NCBI GenBank assembly: GCA_900767025.1
Contig: CAAFXS010000014.1
Location: 1 to 64,000, forward strand
Length of the DNA stretch: 64,000 nt
Reading direction: 5' to 3'
Source: Clostridia bacterium
GTDB lineage: Bacteria; Bacillota; Clostridia; Oscillospirales; Acutalibacteraceae
Shown here: positions 1 through 8,903 of the stretch, in pieces
Layout: every line of letters starts with the position of its first letter
Position numbering within the stretch: the stretch's first letter is position 1
Program-made: the position numbers and the translations under genes
The notes under the pieces: generated by a model
Seen by the model: only the letters and a program-made list of their open reading frames with translations
Told to the model about the DNA's origin: nothing
The model's database searches: none

Positions 1-142
1 AAAAGCAGATAGGCTGAAGCCTGTTGCCCTTTGTTAATGATTAAAGGCAGAGCGTACCGTCAATTGCTACGAAACAGTCCACTGGACTGTTTCTTCCAAA
101 TCAAAGATTTGGAGCCACTTGGTTCGACTCCCCTGGTAATGC
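1..142. repeat. tRNA-associated hairpin element, copy 1
   Basis: Non-coding stretch just downstream of the tRNA-Lys gene. It holds two adjacent hairpins: GAAACAGTCC/GGACTGTTTC at 71-93 and CCAAATC/GATTTGG at 96-112. Positions 119-142 look like a degenerate, inverted copy of the T-arm and acceptor end of the neighbouring tRNA-Lys (share GGTTCGACTCCCC). Positions 1-22 repeat 145-166 (first arm and loop of the tRNA terminator), so the element sits between direct repeats; the left one may continue beyond the window. Related copies lie at 23903-24066 and 58490-58607. Confidence 0.6.
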
Positions 143-178
143 AAAAAAGCAGATAGGCTGAAGCCTATCTGCTTTTTT
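143..178 (-). terminator. Terminator of the five-tRNA operon
   Basis: Strong perfect hairpin (15-bp arms, loop CTGAAG) with A and T tracts on both sides, directly after the encoded CCA of tRNA-Lys. It would end minus-strand transcription of the tRNA operon and could work in both directions. Confidence 0.8.
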
Positions 179-253
179 GGTGACCCATCGGGGAGTCGAA
201 CCCCGGACACCTTGATTAAAAGTCAAGTGCTCTGCCATCTGAGCTAATGGATC
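178..253 (-). tRNA. tRNA-Lys (anticodon TTT)
   Basis: Complete cloverleaf on the minus strand. The acceptor GATCCAT pairs with ATGGGTC, positions 8-9 are TA, the D-arm starts GCTC, the anticodon loop is CTTTTAA (anticodon TTT, Lys), and the T-arm is CGGGG-TTCGACT-CCCCG. The 3' CCA is encoded. It is the last gene of the Gly-Arg-His-Gln-Lys operon. Confidence 0.96.
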
Positions 254-279
254 AAATGACACCCCGAAAATCGAGGTGC

Positions 280-354
280 TGGCTGGGGAGGCGGGATTCG
301 AACCCACGCATGACGGAGTCAAAGTCCGTTGCCTTACCGCTTGGCTACACCCCA
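280..354 (-). tRNA. tRNA-Gln (anticodon TTG)
   Basis: Minus-strand cloverleaf with acceptor TGGGGTG / CTCCCCA, the weak first pair and pattern typical of bacterial tRNA-Gln. The anticodon loop CTTTGAC gives TTG. The T-arm is GTGGG-TTCGAAT-CCCGC and CCA is encoded. Fourth gene of the tRNA operon. Confidence 0.96.
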
Positions 355-379
355 ATATCTTGGGATAATATAAAAAAAG

Positions 380-457
380 TGGGGTGGGATATCGGATTCG
401 AACCGATGACCTCCAGTGCCACAAACTGGCGCTCTAACCAACTGAACTAATCCCACC
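380..457 (-). tRNA. tRNA-His (anticodon GTG)
   Basis: Minus-strand cloverleaf. The anticodon loop TTGTGGC gives GTG. The extra 5' G (G-1) faces C73, the identity mark of tRNA-His. The acceptor GTGGGAT pairs with ATCCCAC and CCA is encoded. Third gene of the tRNA operon. Confidence 0.96.
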
Positions 458-508
458 ATATATGTAAAAGCACCGAAGTGCTGTTACCGATAACTATAAA
501 AATATAGC

Positions 509-585
509 TGGCGCGCTGAGAGGGACTCGAACCCCCGACCCTCTGCTTAGAAGGCAGATGCTCTATCCAGCTGAGCTATCAGCGC
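509..585 (-). tRNA. tRNA-Arg (anticodon TCT)
   Basis: Minus-strand cloverleaf with acceptor GCGCTGA / TCAGCGC, anticodon loop CTTCTAA (TCT, reads AGA), a GGTTCGA T-loop and encoded CCA. Second gene of the tRNA operon. Confidence 0.96.
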
Positions 586-590
586 ATAAA

Positions 591-664
591 TGGAGCGGGT
601 GATGGGAATCGAACCCACACAACCAGCTTGGAAGGCTGGGATTCTACCATTGAACTACACCCGC
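591..664 (-). tRNA. tRNA-Gly (anticodon TCC)
   Basis: Minus-strand cloverleaf with acceptor GCGGGTG / CACCCGC, anticodon loop CTTCCAA (TCC, reads GGA) and encoded CCA. First gene of the tRNA operon, starting about 9 nt after the expected transcription start. Confidence 0.96.
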
Positions 665-679
665 ATAGGAACGGACACT

Positions 680-708
680 ATTATAACCAATGTCCGTTCA
701 AGTGTCAA
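680..708 (-). promoter_or_regulatory. Promoter of the tRNA operon
   Basis: Minus-strand TTGACA, a 17-bp spacer, then TATAAT: a perfect sigma-A consensus, as expected for stable RNA. A 9-bp perfect inverted repeat (GAACGGACA / TGTCCGTTC, 669-699) straddles the -10 box. Confidence 0.85.
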
Positions 709-733
709 GTCTTTTTTGGAAAATAATTAAATA

Positions 734-2641
734 TTATTTATTTTTTGTTGCGGACTCTTCTGCCTTTTTTCTGTCATACTCCTCCCACTGCTGATTTGTT
801 CTGTGGGAACGGGGAACGGTATTTCCCTGAAGAATTTTCTCGTTATAATACTCACTTTTCTTCATAAGCTCGTTATTACTGTAATCAAGCCCATACTCCT
901 CAATAACAGTCTTTTCACCTGAAAAAAGGTCTGTACCTATTCCAAGGCGGTTACCCTCAATTTTAACACCCATAGCACTGAGGATTGTTGGGAACATATC
1001 ATAGTTAGCATACTGCCTGTTAACAAATACAGACTTGTCCGTATTCAAAAGCTCCAGAGCAGGATTAAGGATAAGATTAAACTGTGTTCTTAAATAATTC
1101 TCATCGAAATTTTCAAAGAAATCCGTATCCATACTCAAGTGGTCGCCGATTAGAACGACGGTTGTATTATCATAGAAGGGCTGCTGCTGAATCCATTTGA
1201 CAAACTCAACGCACTGGCTTGAGCTATAAGCAATTACATTTGAATACTGGTCATCATAGGGCTTGGGTGCTTTTGGACTTAAATAGCCGTGTGGACGGTG
1301 AGTATCAGCAGTTTCCATAGTAAAGTTAAAGGGCTTGCCGGTATTGTAAAGCCTTGTAATTTCATCCTTTGCAAATTCGTAGAGCTTATCGTCCTCATAT
1401 CCCCACCAAACATTATAATCAGGTGTAACAAGTCCGTTTTCCCTGGCATATACAGCATCCATCAGCTTGATATCGCCGTGAGTTTCATACAAATATCTGA
1501 GGCCGCCGAAGCTTGCGTCAGCACCGTACATAGCAGTCTGCTCATAGCCTTGATCCTTAAGCATATCATAAATAGTATACGCACCCGGAAGGAAATTACC
1601 CTTGGTTCCGTAGCGGTTTGCCTGGTCCGGAGTTTTCATTGGAAGACCCGTTGACTGATTAACCACAGATGCAATTGACCACTGTGTACCCGTTGCCTGA
1701 AGAGGTCCGCCGAACTTGGTATCGTTATTTGAAAATACAAAGCCCTCATAGGAAAGCTCTGTCAGCTCCGGCATAAGATTATCCTCCATATAGCCGCCTA
1801 AATCCTTGGAAAGATAGCTGTTTTCCATAGACTCAAGATAAATGTGAATAAGATTTCTCTTTTTCTCCGGGAAAACGACCTCGGTTTCACGGGGGTCAAC
1901 ATAAACATCTTCAATCAAATCGGATTTCAAAATATATGAATAGTAAACATTCTTAAGCTTAAGTCCGTCAATAATATAGTATGTACCGTAGCCTAAAACA
2001 AGCAAGGAAAGCAACAAGCAGATAATACGCTTTGAAAAATCGGTAATCACTGCCTTGGCCTTGCCGTTTCGCTTAACATAAGCAACAAAATCGGAAAAGA
2101 CAACAAGGCAGAAGATTGCAGTAATCAAGGCTGTTTTAAAGACAGGTCCTTCAAGACATTCCTCATAAACCGAAACATCAGTACCCGATGTGGGCGAAAT
2201 AAGGTTAATCAAAAGCTGGTCTCCGCTTATTTCACCAAAGGCAGAAGTTGACCAATCGGTTGCAAAATAGAATGCACATCCAAAGAACACAAAAACGGCT
2301 GAAAGAATTTTCACAAAGGTTGCTCCCTTGGATTTTTTAGTGTTGTCCTTTTCTAATGTGATTGCTCCGTTAAATATTTGGCAAATCAGCACAAAGGCAA
2401 CGCCCACTGCCAAAGCAAGACAAAAATACTTAATAAAGGATGACATACCGTAGCCGTCTGTGACAAATATGTGCTTATACTTGAACACCTTAGTCAGCAG
2501 CTCCAGGGACACCAGATTGATAATAAATTCATTTTTAAGGAAAATATGAATATACTCTCCTACCGGTTTCTTCTCTTTGAAAATACACAGCTGCAACACA
2601 GTAATGATAATTGCAGCGGCTGTACCGAATAATACAAACAT
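734..2641 (-). CDS. LTA synthase/MdoB-like sulfatase-fold membrane phosphoglycerol transferase
   Basis: Integral membrane enzyme of the LTA synthase / MdoB (OpgB) family, which transfers phosphoglycerol to lipid-anchored polymers or glycans on the outer face of the membrane. About five N-terminal membrane helices (near 3-20, 70-90, 108-126, 168-188, 206-224) precede an extracellular alkaline-phosphatase-fold domain from about residue 262. Visible motifs are NLIHIYLES (metal ligand E270), the TGTQWS segment (316-322) in the place of the catalytic Thr, and GDHLS near the end. The loop TGTQWSIASVV resembles MdoB more than LtaS. The start has a GAGGAG ribosome site. It is the last gene of the long minus-strand cluster, 34 nt after clpE. 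Substrate (teichoic acid or another glycan) is inference. Confidence 0.82.
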   Translation of the reverse strand: MFVLFGTAAAIIITVLQLCIFKEKKPVGEYIHIFLKNEFIINLVSLELLTKVFKYKHIFVTDGYGMSSFIKYFCLALAVGVAFVLICQIFNGAITLEKDNTKKSKGATFVKILSAVFVFFGCAFYFATDWSTSAFGEISGDQLLINLISPTSGTDVSVYEECLEGPVFKTALITAIFCLVVFSDFVAYVKRNGKAKAVITDFSKRIICLLLSLLVLGYGTYYIIDGLKLKNVYYSYILKSDLIEDVYVDPRETEVVFPEKKRNLIHIYLESMENSYLSKDLGGYMEDNLMPELTELSYEGFVFSNNDTKFGGPLQATGTQWSIASVVNQSTGLPMKTPDQANRYGTKGNFLPGAYTIYDMLKDQGYEQTAMYGADASFGGLRYLYETHGDIKLMDAVYARENGLVTPDYNVWWGYEDDKLYEFAKDEITRLYNTGKPFNFTMETADTHRPHGYLSPKAPKPYDDQYSNVIAYSSSQCVEFVKWIQQQPFYDNTTVVLIGDHLSMDTDFFENFDENYLRTQFNLILNPALELLNTDKSVFVNRQYANYDMFPTILSAMGVKIEGNRLGIGTDLFSGEKTVIEEYGLDYSNNELMKKSEYYNEKILQGNTVPRSHRTNQQWEEYDRKKAEESATKNK

Positions 2642-2675
2642 TTTTTAATTCTCCTCTTCTCTTCATCTGTGAAAG

Positions 2676-4991
2676 CTAATTGATTTTCACTTTAACCTCT
2701 GTATCTGCCGAAAGGGTCAGCTTTTTGATAACCGTATCGGCATTAAAAACCATTGCGTTAGCGAGCTTATCCTCAACCTGACGCCTTACCGCGTCACGAA
2801 GTCCCCTGGCGTTTTTCTTTGAGCCGAAGGCTTCACCTGCAAGGAACACAGGCACGCTATCGTCATAAACAAGCTCAATTGCTTTATCCTTAAGGCTTTC
2901 CTTAAGCTCATCAAGCATAAGCCTTGCTATTTTTTCAAAATTATCGTGAGTAAGCTGATTAAATAAAACAATCTCATCAACCCTGCCCAAAAATTCAGGT
3001 CTTAAAAATCTTTCAAGAGCCTTCATTGTAACCTCTTTATTGATATCACCTGCGGATTTGTTAAAGCCAAGAGCAGCTGAATCCGTTGAGCCTGCGTTGG
3101 AGGTCATAATAATAACGGTGTTTTCAAAATTAACGGTTCTGCCCTGAGCGTCGGTAATTCTTCCCTCGTCAAGAATTTGAAGAAGGATATTAAGAACATC
3201 CTTATGTGCCTTTTCGATTTCATCAAAAAGGATAACGCTGTAAGGCTTTCTCCTAACCTTTTCCGTCAGCTGACCTGCATCGTCATAGCCAACATATCCC
3301 GGAGGCGAGCCGATAATTCTTGATACGCTGAATTTTTCCATAAACTCACTCATATCAAGCCTGATAAGGTTGTCGGGACTGTCAAAGAGAGCGTCTGCAA
3401 GGCGTTTAACAAGCTCGGTTTTACCAACGCCTGTGGGACCTACAAAGATAAATGACTGGGGTCTCTTTTGCGGACTGATTTGAATTCTGCCCCGTCTTAC
3501 TGCGGCGGCAACCTTTTCAACAGCCTCATCCTGACCGATAATATGAGCCTTAAGCTCATCCTCGAGTGCCGCAAGCTTTTTGATATCGTTCTGCTCAATT
3601 TTTGATGCAGGGATACCCGTCCACAAAGAGATTACTGCAGCCAAATCCGACTCAAGCACCTGATTGTCCTTTGCCTTTTCCTCAAGCTCCGGCAAGGTTG
3701 AATCAATCTGCATTATCTCGCTTTTAATTTTAGTAATCAGCTCGTAATCAATAGTATCATTTTCGCCCGGGTCGGAAAGCTTTTCAACATTTGCCTCAAG
3801 CATTTCCTTTTTATCCTTTGCCATCTGATACTGACTGATAGCAGGATTGCGGAGGTTTGCACTGGTACAGCTTTCATCAAGCAGGTCTATCGCCTTATCG
3901 GGAAGATACCTGTCGGTAACAAAGCGCTCGGACATTGTAACCGCCCTGTAAACCAGGCTGTCGCTAATCTGCACCTTATGATAATCCTCATAATAGCCCT
4001 TAATTCCCAAAAGCATTCTGTAAGCATCGTCAATTGACGGCTCCTCGATTTTTACAGGCTGAAATCTTCTTTCAAGTGCGGCATCCTTTTCGATATATTT
4101 ACGGTACTCGTTAAAGGTTGTTGCACCGATAACCTGAATTTCACCTCTTGAAAGAGCAGGCTTAAGGATATTTGCGGCATTCATAGTACCCTCGGAATCA
4201 CCTGTGCCTACAAGGTTATGAACCTCGTCAATGAACAGGATAATATTGCCCTCGTGCTTAACCTCGTCAACAAGGCCTTTTATTCTGCCCTCAAACTGAC
4301 CTCTGAACTGTGTTCCGGCAACAAGAGCCGTTAAGTCAAGAAGATAAATTTCCTTATCCGCAAGCCTTGCAGGCACCTGACCCTTGGCAATTCGGATAGC
4401 AAGTCCCTCGGCAACGGCAGTTTTACCTACGCCGGGCTCACCGATTAAGCAGGGATTATTTTTTGTTCTGCGGCAAAGAATTTGAATTGTCCTCTGAATT
4501 TCGCTTTCTCTGCCGATAATGCTGTCAAGCTTGCCGTCCTTTGCCCTTTGGGTAAGGTTATTACAATAGGTATTAAGGAACTTTCTTGACTCGTCCTGCG
4601 AATTTTTCTTTGGTCGCTTTGAACGCTTTTTTGCACCTGTGTTACCGTCATTGTCGGTATTCTCCTGTGGAGCCAAAGCACCTCCGCCGAAAAGCTCGCT
4701 GAAGGGCATTGTCTGTGCTCCGTCCATATTATCGGGGTTAAACATTTCCCCAAGGCTTTCAAAATTGAAATCGCCCATATTCTGCATAAAATCAGCCATC
4801 TGCTGTGAAGCCATTTCAAGCTCCTCATCGGAGATACCCATTTTATCAATCATCTGATTAATTGAGCCGATATTGAGCTCCCTTGCACATTTGATGCAAA
4901 GTCCCTCGGGGGTAACATTGTCTCCCTCCATTTTTTGAATAAACACAACTGCCGGGCGCTCACCGCACCTTGAACACATTTGTTGTTTCAT
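2676..4991 (-). CDS. clpE: ClpE-like Clp/Hsp100 AAA+ unfoldase
   Basis: Clp ATPase of 771 residues that would unfold proteins and feed them to ClpP. It starts with a four-cysteine zinc finger (C6, C9, C32, C35), as in ClpE and McsA, instead of the usual Clp N-domain repeats. The first AAA+ module has Walker A GEPGVGKT (184-191) and a FIDEVHN Walker B. A short middle coiled region follows. The second module has GPTGVGKTE and an LGF tripeptide (AALGFNKS), the known ClpP-docking signature. The N-terminal segment at 40-130 is Met/Gln/Asn rich and probably flexible. It lies between pgsA and the MdoB-like gene; no CIRCE or CtsR box was recognised. ClpC is the alternative name, but the zinc finger favours ClpE. 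Confidence 0.85.
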   Translation of the reverse strand: MKQQMCSRCGERPAVVFIQKMEGDNVTPEGLCIKCARELNIGSINQMIDKMGISDEELEMASQQMADFMQNMGDFNFESLGEMFNPDNMDGAQTMPFSELFGGGALAPQENTDNDGNTGAKKRSKRPKKNSQDESRKFLNTYCNNLTQRAKDGKLDSIIGRESEIQRTIQILCRRTKNNPCLIGEPGVGKTAVAEGLAIRIAKGQVPARLADKEIYLLDLTALVAGTQFRGQFEGRIKGLVDEVKHEGNIILFIDEVHNLVGTGDSEGTMNAANILKPALSRGEIQVIGATTFNEYRKYIEKDAALERRFQPVKIEEPSIDDAYRMLLGIKGYYEDYHKVQISDSLVYRAVTMSERFVTDRYLPDKAIDLLDESCTSANLRNPAISQYQMAKDKKEMLEANVEKLSDPGENDTIDYELITKIKSEIMQIDSTLPELEEKAKDNQVLESDLAAVISLWTGIPASKIEQNDIKKLAALEDELKAHIIGQDEAVEKVAAAVRRGRIQISPQKRPQSFIFVGPTGVGKTELVKRLADALFDSPDNLIRLDMSEFMEKFSVSRIIGSPPGYVGYDDAGQLTEKVRRKPYSVILFDEIEKAHKDVLNILLQILDEGRITDAQGRTVNFENTVIIMTSNAGSTDSAALGFNKSAGDINKEVTMKALERFLRPEFLGRVDEIVLFNQLTHDNFEKIARLMLDELKESLKDKAIELVYDDSVPVFLAGEAFGSKKNARGLRDAVRRQVEDKLANAMVFNADTVIKKLTLSADTEVKVKIN

Positions 4992-5034
4992 TAAATCACC
5001 TCTTGGTTAATGATTGTTTGTAATAACAGTTAAA

Positions 5035-5652
5035 TTATTTTTTATTCTTCTTTTCTTTAATCTGTCGGATAAATCCCGGGGCATAGCCTAAAAGGGAAAT
5101 CAAAGTGCAGACTGCCGCAATTGCCACCAAAATCCAGGTAACAACATCAGGCAGAGTAAAGCCTGTAATTTCGCAAAGTGCACCGTTTCTGCCGAAAGCA
5201 AGAATAAATATCATACCGATATAAAATACATTTGTGGCAACCTTGCCCCAAATTTCTGCGGCAGTGGGACGCATTCCCATTGAAAGCAGAACTACTCCGC
5301 CGATAATCATTATCAGCTCCTTGGCAATAAAGAACATAAAAAGATATTTTATGGCGTTATCCCAATATGTAACAATGAGAACAATAACAATTGCCATCTG
5401 GGACAGCTTGTCGGCAATGGGGTCAAGAATTTTGCCTAAATTTGAAACCTGATTGAATTTTCTTGCAATTTTGCCGTCAAACAAATCGGTCAAAGCGGCA
5501 AGACCCATAATGATGACTGCGGTCAAAATATGACCCTTGAGAAACAGAACAATAAAGAAAGGTATTGCCCCTATTCTGATAAATGAAAGCCAGTTTGGAA
5601 TAGTGTTCCAGCCTTCAAAAAGGTCTTTTACATTCTTTTTTAATTCGCTCAT
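5035..5652 (-). CDS. pgsA: CDP-diacylglycerol-glycerol-3-phosphate 3-phosphatidyltransferase
   Basis: Makes phosphatidylglycerol phosphate from CDP-diacylglycerol and glycerol-3-phosphate, the committed step to phosphatidylglycerol. The CDP-alcohol phosphotransferase signature is intact (D56, D59, G60, A63, R64, G73, D77, D81), followed by several membrane helices. Length (205 aa) is normal. An AGGAGG site lies 6 nt before the ATG. Its product supplies the phosphoglycerol donor used by LTA-synthase-type enzymes, which fits the MdoB-like gene two positions downstream in the same cluster. Confidence 0.92.
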   Translation of the reverse strand: MSELKKNVKDLFEGWNTIPNWLSFIRIGAIPFFIVLFLKGHILTAVIIMGLAALTDLFDGKIARKFNQVSNLGKILDPIADKLSQMAIVIVLIVTYWDNAIKYLFMFFIAKELIMIIGGVVLLSMGMRPTAAEIWGKVATNVFYIGMIFILAFGRNGALCEITGFTLPDVVTWILVAIAAVCTLISLLGYAPGFIRQIKEKKNKK

Positions 5653-5655
5653 TTT

Positions 5656-6150
5656 TTAACCTCCTATAAGGGAAAATGGATTGTATGTACTTATATATTC
5701 AACAGCATAGCTGTTATTGACTATTTCATAAAACTGATTATCCTTTGGTATTATTTCAAGGGCACAGGCTAAAACTGCCGAAAGTGTAATAATTATTACA
5801 CCTGCTTTGATAAGTCCGAAAACACCACCCAAAAAGGCGTTTGTGTGCCTAAGGGGCATACCCTTTTTCTTTTGCAGCTTAACAAGGATATTAAGGAGTA
5901 TGCCGGTTAAAGCCGCAAGAATAACAAAGCAGGCAAAAAAGGCAACTGCCTTTTGAAGCTGCGGCGAAAGACACGAAAGCCATTCATCAGGAACATAAGG
6001 CAAAACATAGCCTGCGGCAAAATACGAACAGGGAATAATCAGTATTACCCTTGCCATACTCAAAAGAGAAACAAGGAGTCCTCTGCAGGCACCTGCAATA
6101 ACAAGGATTACCGCAAGCACCAAAAATGCAATATCAATATAACTAATCAT
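5656..6150 (-). CDS. CvpA family membrane protein
   Basis: Small membrane protein (164 aa) with about four hydrophobic helices and the CvpA-type N-terminus (MISYIDIAFLVLAVILV). CvpA proteins are linked to colicin V production in E. coli; their role in Bacillota is not settled. I start it at the ATG at 6150, not the longer open frame to 6291: the ATG has an AAGGGTGT site upstream and overlaps the stop of the preceding gene (ATGATTAG), which suggests translational coupling. The conserved PFSLIGG-like tail is at the C-terminus. Confidence 0.75.
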   Translation of the reverse strand: MISYIDIAFLVLAVILVIAGACRGLLVSLLSMARVILIIPCSYFAAGYVLPYVPDEWLSCLSPQLQKAVAFFACFVILAALTGILLNILVKLQKKKGMPLRHTNAFLGGVFGLIKAGVIIITLSAVLACALEIIPKDNQFYEIVNNSYAVEYISTYNPFSLIGG

Positions 6151-7327
6151 TTGACGCAACACCCTTATCAACAACCGATTGCCTGTGAATAAACACCGAG
6201 GAGCCAAGACGGCAAATGGATTTAACCGAATCGGGAACGGCAATTTTTTCCTTTTCCTCGCCGTTTTTGATATTATAGCTGACGATTTCATCAGCAGTTA
6301 AGACGGAAACAAGGCTGTCCGTTGCACAAATATCCTTGGTACCGCCGTCTGTTTTAAACTCATTTTTGATTTTACCGCTTGATTTTACACAGGCTATGGT
6401 GTGCTCGGCAGAATTACTGTAGCCGCCGTAGGCGATTATCAAATCACCCGAGCCGCTGAAATCAAAGCACTCAGTATTAATTGTGCCCTGTTCATACACC
6501 GGGTTATACTTATTATTTTTTATAACTCCGAGATATGTATCCCCCACTGCCCAAATATTATTTCCGTCATATCTTAAACCTGCAAGGGAGCCTTGGGGCA
6601 ATGCAACGGAAAGCTCCTCACCGCTGTTAACATCGTAAATATAAACAGTTGTAGCAAGAGCGGCGTTAACACTGCTAACCGTTGCAACGGCAACCTGCTT
6701 TCCGCCGGAGTTAAGGGCAATATCAACTGCATAGCCGTAGGAAATACTTTTTTCAAGCTTCTTTTCCAGCGAAGTTGAAATGACGTTGATATCGCATAGC
6801 TTTTCCTTTGAAGAGGTGGCAACTGCAACAGTGCCGTTTTTAGCCACATCTGCACAGAATATTGACTTGTCAAGCTCCTCCTCATACACTGCCTCGGAGG
6901 TTGTATCAAGCCTGTAGCTGTTGTCCCCCTGGTCGTAAACAAGAGAATACACACCTGCGGTTTTCAGCACAGGATTTGAATAGCCGTGCTCAAATAAATA
7001 GTCAGCCGTTGCCTCCTTGCCGTCAAGCACCGTAAAGCTGTTTGGCGTAAGCACGCCGATTTTATTGTTAATATTAACAAGCTTAACATTCTGTGACGCG
7101 TCAATGCTATACGGGAAATTACTGCTTTCCACACCATCTGTTAAAGTAAAATTACCGTTTTCGTCGGTAAAGCGGTCCTTAACATCGTTTACATTTATTT
7201 CAAAAATCTTCATCACCGCAAGAATTACAACTATAACGGCAATTATTGACCATACTATTGCTTTATTTCGTCTGTCTTTTTTTTCACGCTTTTCACGGCG
7301 TTCCATTTCACGCTGATTGCCTGCCAC
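6143..7327 (-). CDS. Membrane-anchored beta-propeller-like protein (probable DUF5711)
   Basis: 394 aa. A charged N-terminus (many Arg/Lys/Glu) is followed by one membrane helix at about 26-43, then an extracytoplasmic domain made of repeated beta-strand blocks such as VVYxYDVNSGEE and GxLxxLRYDGNNIW, typical of WD40/PQQ-like propellers. I think it belongs to the DUF5711 group of Clostridia, but no function is known to me. It starts with GTG behind GGCGGTGA. It lies between truA and cvpA; the neighbours suggest an envelope role. Confidence 0.6.
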   Translation of the reverse strand: MAGNQREMERREKREKKDRRNKAIVWSIIAVIVVILAVMKIFEINVNDVKDRFTDENGNFTLTDGVESSNFPYSIDASQNVKLVNINNKIGVLTPNSFTVLDGKEATADYLFEHGYSNPVLKTAGVYSLVYDQGDNSYRLDTTSEAVYEEELDKSIFCADVAKNGTVAVATSSKEKLCDINVISTSLEKKLEKSISYGYAVDIALNSGGKQVAVATVSSVNAALATTVYIYDVNSGEELSVALPQGSLAGLRYDGNNIWAVGDTYLGVIKNNKYNPVYEQGTINTECFDFSGSGDLIIAYGGYSNSAEHTIACVKSSGKIKNEFKTDGGTKDICATDSLVSVLTADEIVSYNIKNGEEKEKIAVPDSVKSICRLGSSVFIHRQSVVDKGVASND

Positions 7328-7338
7328 TTTTTCACCGC

Positions 7339-8073
7339 CTAATAATTAACCTTATTAAGATACAAGCCCTGAGGCGGAGCGGTTTTGCCCGCCCTTTTCC
7401 TGTCCTTCGACTTAATTATATCCAAAAGTTCACCCTCACCGATTTTGCCCTGAGCAATAAAAAGCAGGGTGCCAACCATAATTCTGACCATATTATAGAG
7501 GAAGCCGTCTGCCTCCACCTTAAAGTAAACCATATCCCCTTCACGCCAAACGGAAAAGGAATACACTGTTCTCACCGTGTCCTCAACATCACTGCCAGCA
7601 CTGCAAAAGCCACTGTAATCATAGGTGCCCACAAAAGCCTGTGCCTCACGGTTAAGGTAATCTGTATCAATATTATACCTGTAATGATAGGCATATTTTG
7701 AATAAAAAGGATTTCTTATCTCGCCGTTATAGAGCTTATACACATACTCCTTTGATTTGCAGGAATACCGCGGGTGAAAATCCTCCGCAACCTGTTGGCA
7801 GGAGATAACCGCTATATCGTCGGGCAGATGAGTGTTAAGCGCCATAACCACTCCCCTGTCGGATATATCCATATCCGTCATAAAGGTAAGGCAGTACATA
7901 TTGGCGTGAACGCCCGAATCTGTCCTGCTGCAGCCCTTGACATCAAGGCGTTTTTTGAAAACCTTTTGGACAGCATCCTGAAAAACCTGCTGAACGGTAA
8001 GTGCATTTTTCTGCACCTGCCAGCCGTGGTAATCAGAGCCGTCATATTTAACTGTTACGAGTAAATTTTTCAT
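7339..8073 (-). CDS. truA: tRNA pseudouridine(38-40) synthase TruA
   Basis: Converts uridines 38-40 of the tRNA anticodon arm to pseudouridine. The catalytic Asp lies in the invariant GCSRTDSGVHA motif (near residue 52), and YDGSDYHGWQ is the typical N-terminus. Length 244 aa is normal. It directly follows ecfT, as in Bacillus and many other Bacillota. Confidence 0.95.
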   Translation of the reverse strand: MKNLLVTVKYDGSDYHGWQVQKNALTVQQVFQDAVQKVFKKRLDVKGCSRTDSGVHANMYCLTFMTDMDISDRGVVMALNTHLPDDIAVISCQQVAEDFHPRYSCKSKEYVYKLYNGEIRNPFYSKYAYHYRYNIDTDYLNREAQAFVGTYDYSGFCSAGSDVEDTVRTVYSFSVWREGDMVYFKVEADGFLYNMVRIMVGTLLFIAQGKIGEGELLDIIKSKDRKRAGKTAPPQGLYLNKVNY

Positions 8074-8090
8074 ATTATTCTTCTGCGGTA

Positions 8091-8903
8091 CTATATGATA
8101 CCTGCGGCAAAATGATTAACTGCAATTACCCCTGCCATAAACAGAGCTACGGCAATAAGGGAAACAAAATCCCTTGTATGCAGCTTCATAACCTTCATTT
8201 TTGTTCTGCCATCTCCGCCTCGGTAGCAACGGCACTCCATTGCGTAGGCAAGCTCGTTTGCTCTTCTAAACGATGACACGAAAAGCGGAATAAGCACCGG
8301 CACAAGCGCCTTTGCCCTGTGGACAAGTCCGCCTGAGTCCATATCGGCGCCCCTTGATTTCTGCGCCGCCATAATTTTTTCAATTTCCTCTACAAGAGTT
8401 GGGATAAACCGCAGTGCAATAGTCATTGTCATTGCAATTGAATGAACATCTATTTTGATTAGTTTAAGAGGCTTTAACAATCTTTCAAGGGCATCGGTAA
8501 GCTCCGTAGGTGATGTGGTATAGGTAAGCAGAGAGCTGATTACCACAAGCGTTATTATCCTAATTGCCATAAACACTGCCGTTTCAATGCCCGAGGCAGT
8601 TATTTTAAGCCTGCCAAGCTGAACAAGGGGCTCGCCCTTGCCGTAAAACAGATTAAGCACCGCAGTTATTGCTATGATAACCGCAAGTGGTTTAATGCTT
8701 TTCAAAATAGTATTAGCCGGTATTTTTGAAAGCACCACAAGCAAAATGCAGGCAACAATAACAAGCAACAGTGAAAACACATTTTTGCACAAAAAGATTG
8801 AAACAATCAGAAAAAGAATAAGTATAATTTTCATCCTTGCATCAAGCTTATGCAGTAATGAATTACCCGGGAAATACTGGCCGATTGTGATATCCGAAAT
8901 CAT
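8091..8903 (-). CDS. ecfT: Energy-coupling factor transporter transmembrane protein EcfT
   Basis: Transmembrane coupling subunit of a group II ECF vitamin transporter, which links the two ATPases to exchangeable S-components. It has several hydrophobic segments and two short coupling motifs (AQKSRGADM near 185 and AMECRCYRGG near 225), both with the Ala-Arg-Gly type signature. The start overlaps the ecfA2 stop by 4 bp. No S-component gene is present in the window, so the transported vitamin cannot be told. Confidence 0.92.
   Translation of the reverse strand: MISDITIGQYFPGNSLLHKLDARMKIILILFLIVSIFLCKNVFSLLLVIVACILLVVLSKIPANTILKSIKPLAVIIAITAVLNLFYGKGEPLVQLGRLKITASGIETAVFMAIRIITLVVISSLLTYTTSPTELTDALERLLKPLKLIKIDVHSIAMTMTIALRFIPTLVEEIEKIMAAQKSRGADMDSGGLVHRAKALVPVLIPLFVSSFRRANELAYAMECRCYRGGDGRTKMKVMKLHTRDFVSLIAVALFMAGVIAVNHFAAGII

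Noticed and set aside
101..450. Open frames across the tRNA cluster
   Set aside because: They overlap tRNA genes and terminator sequence and encode tRNA-derived peptides only.
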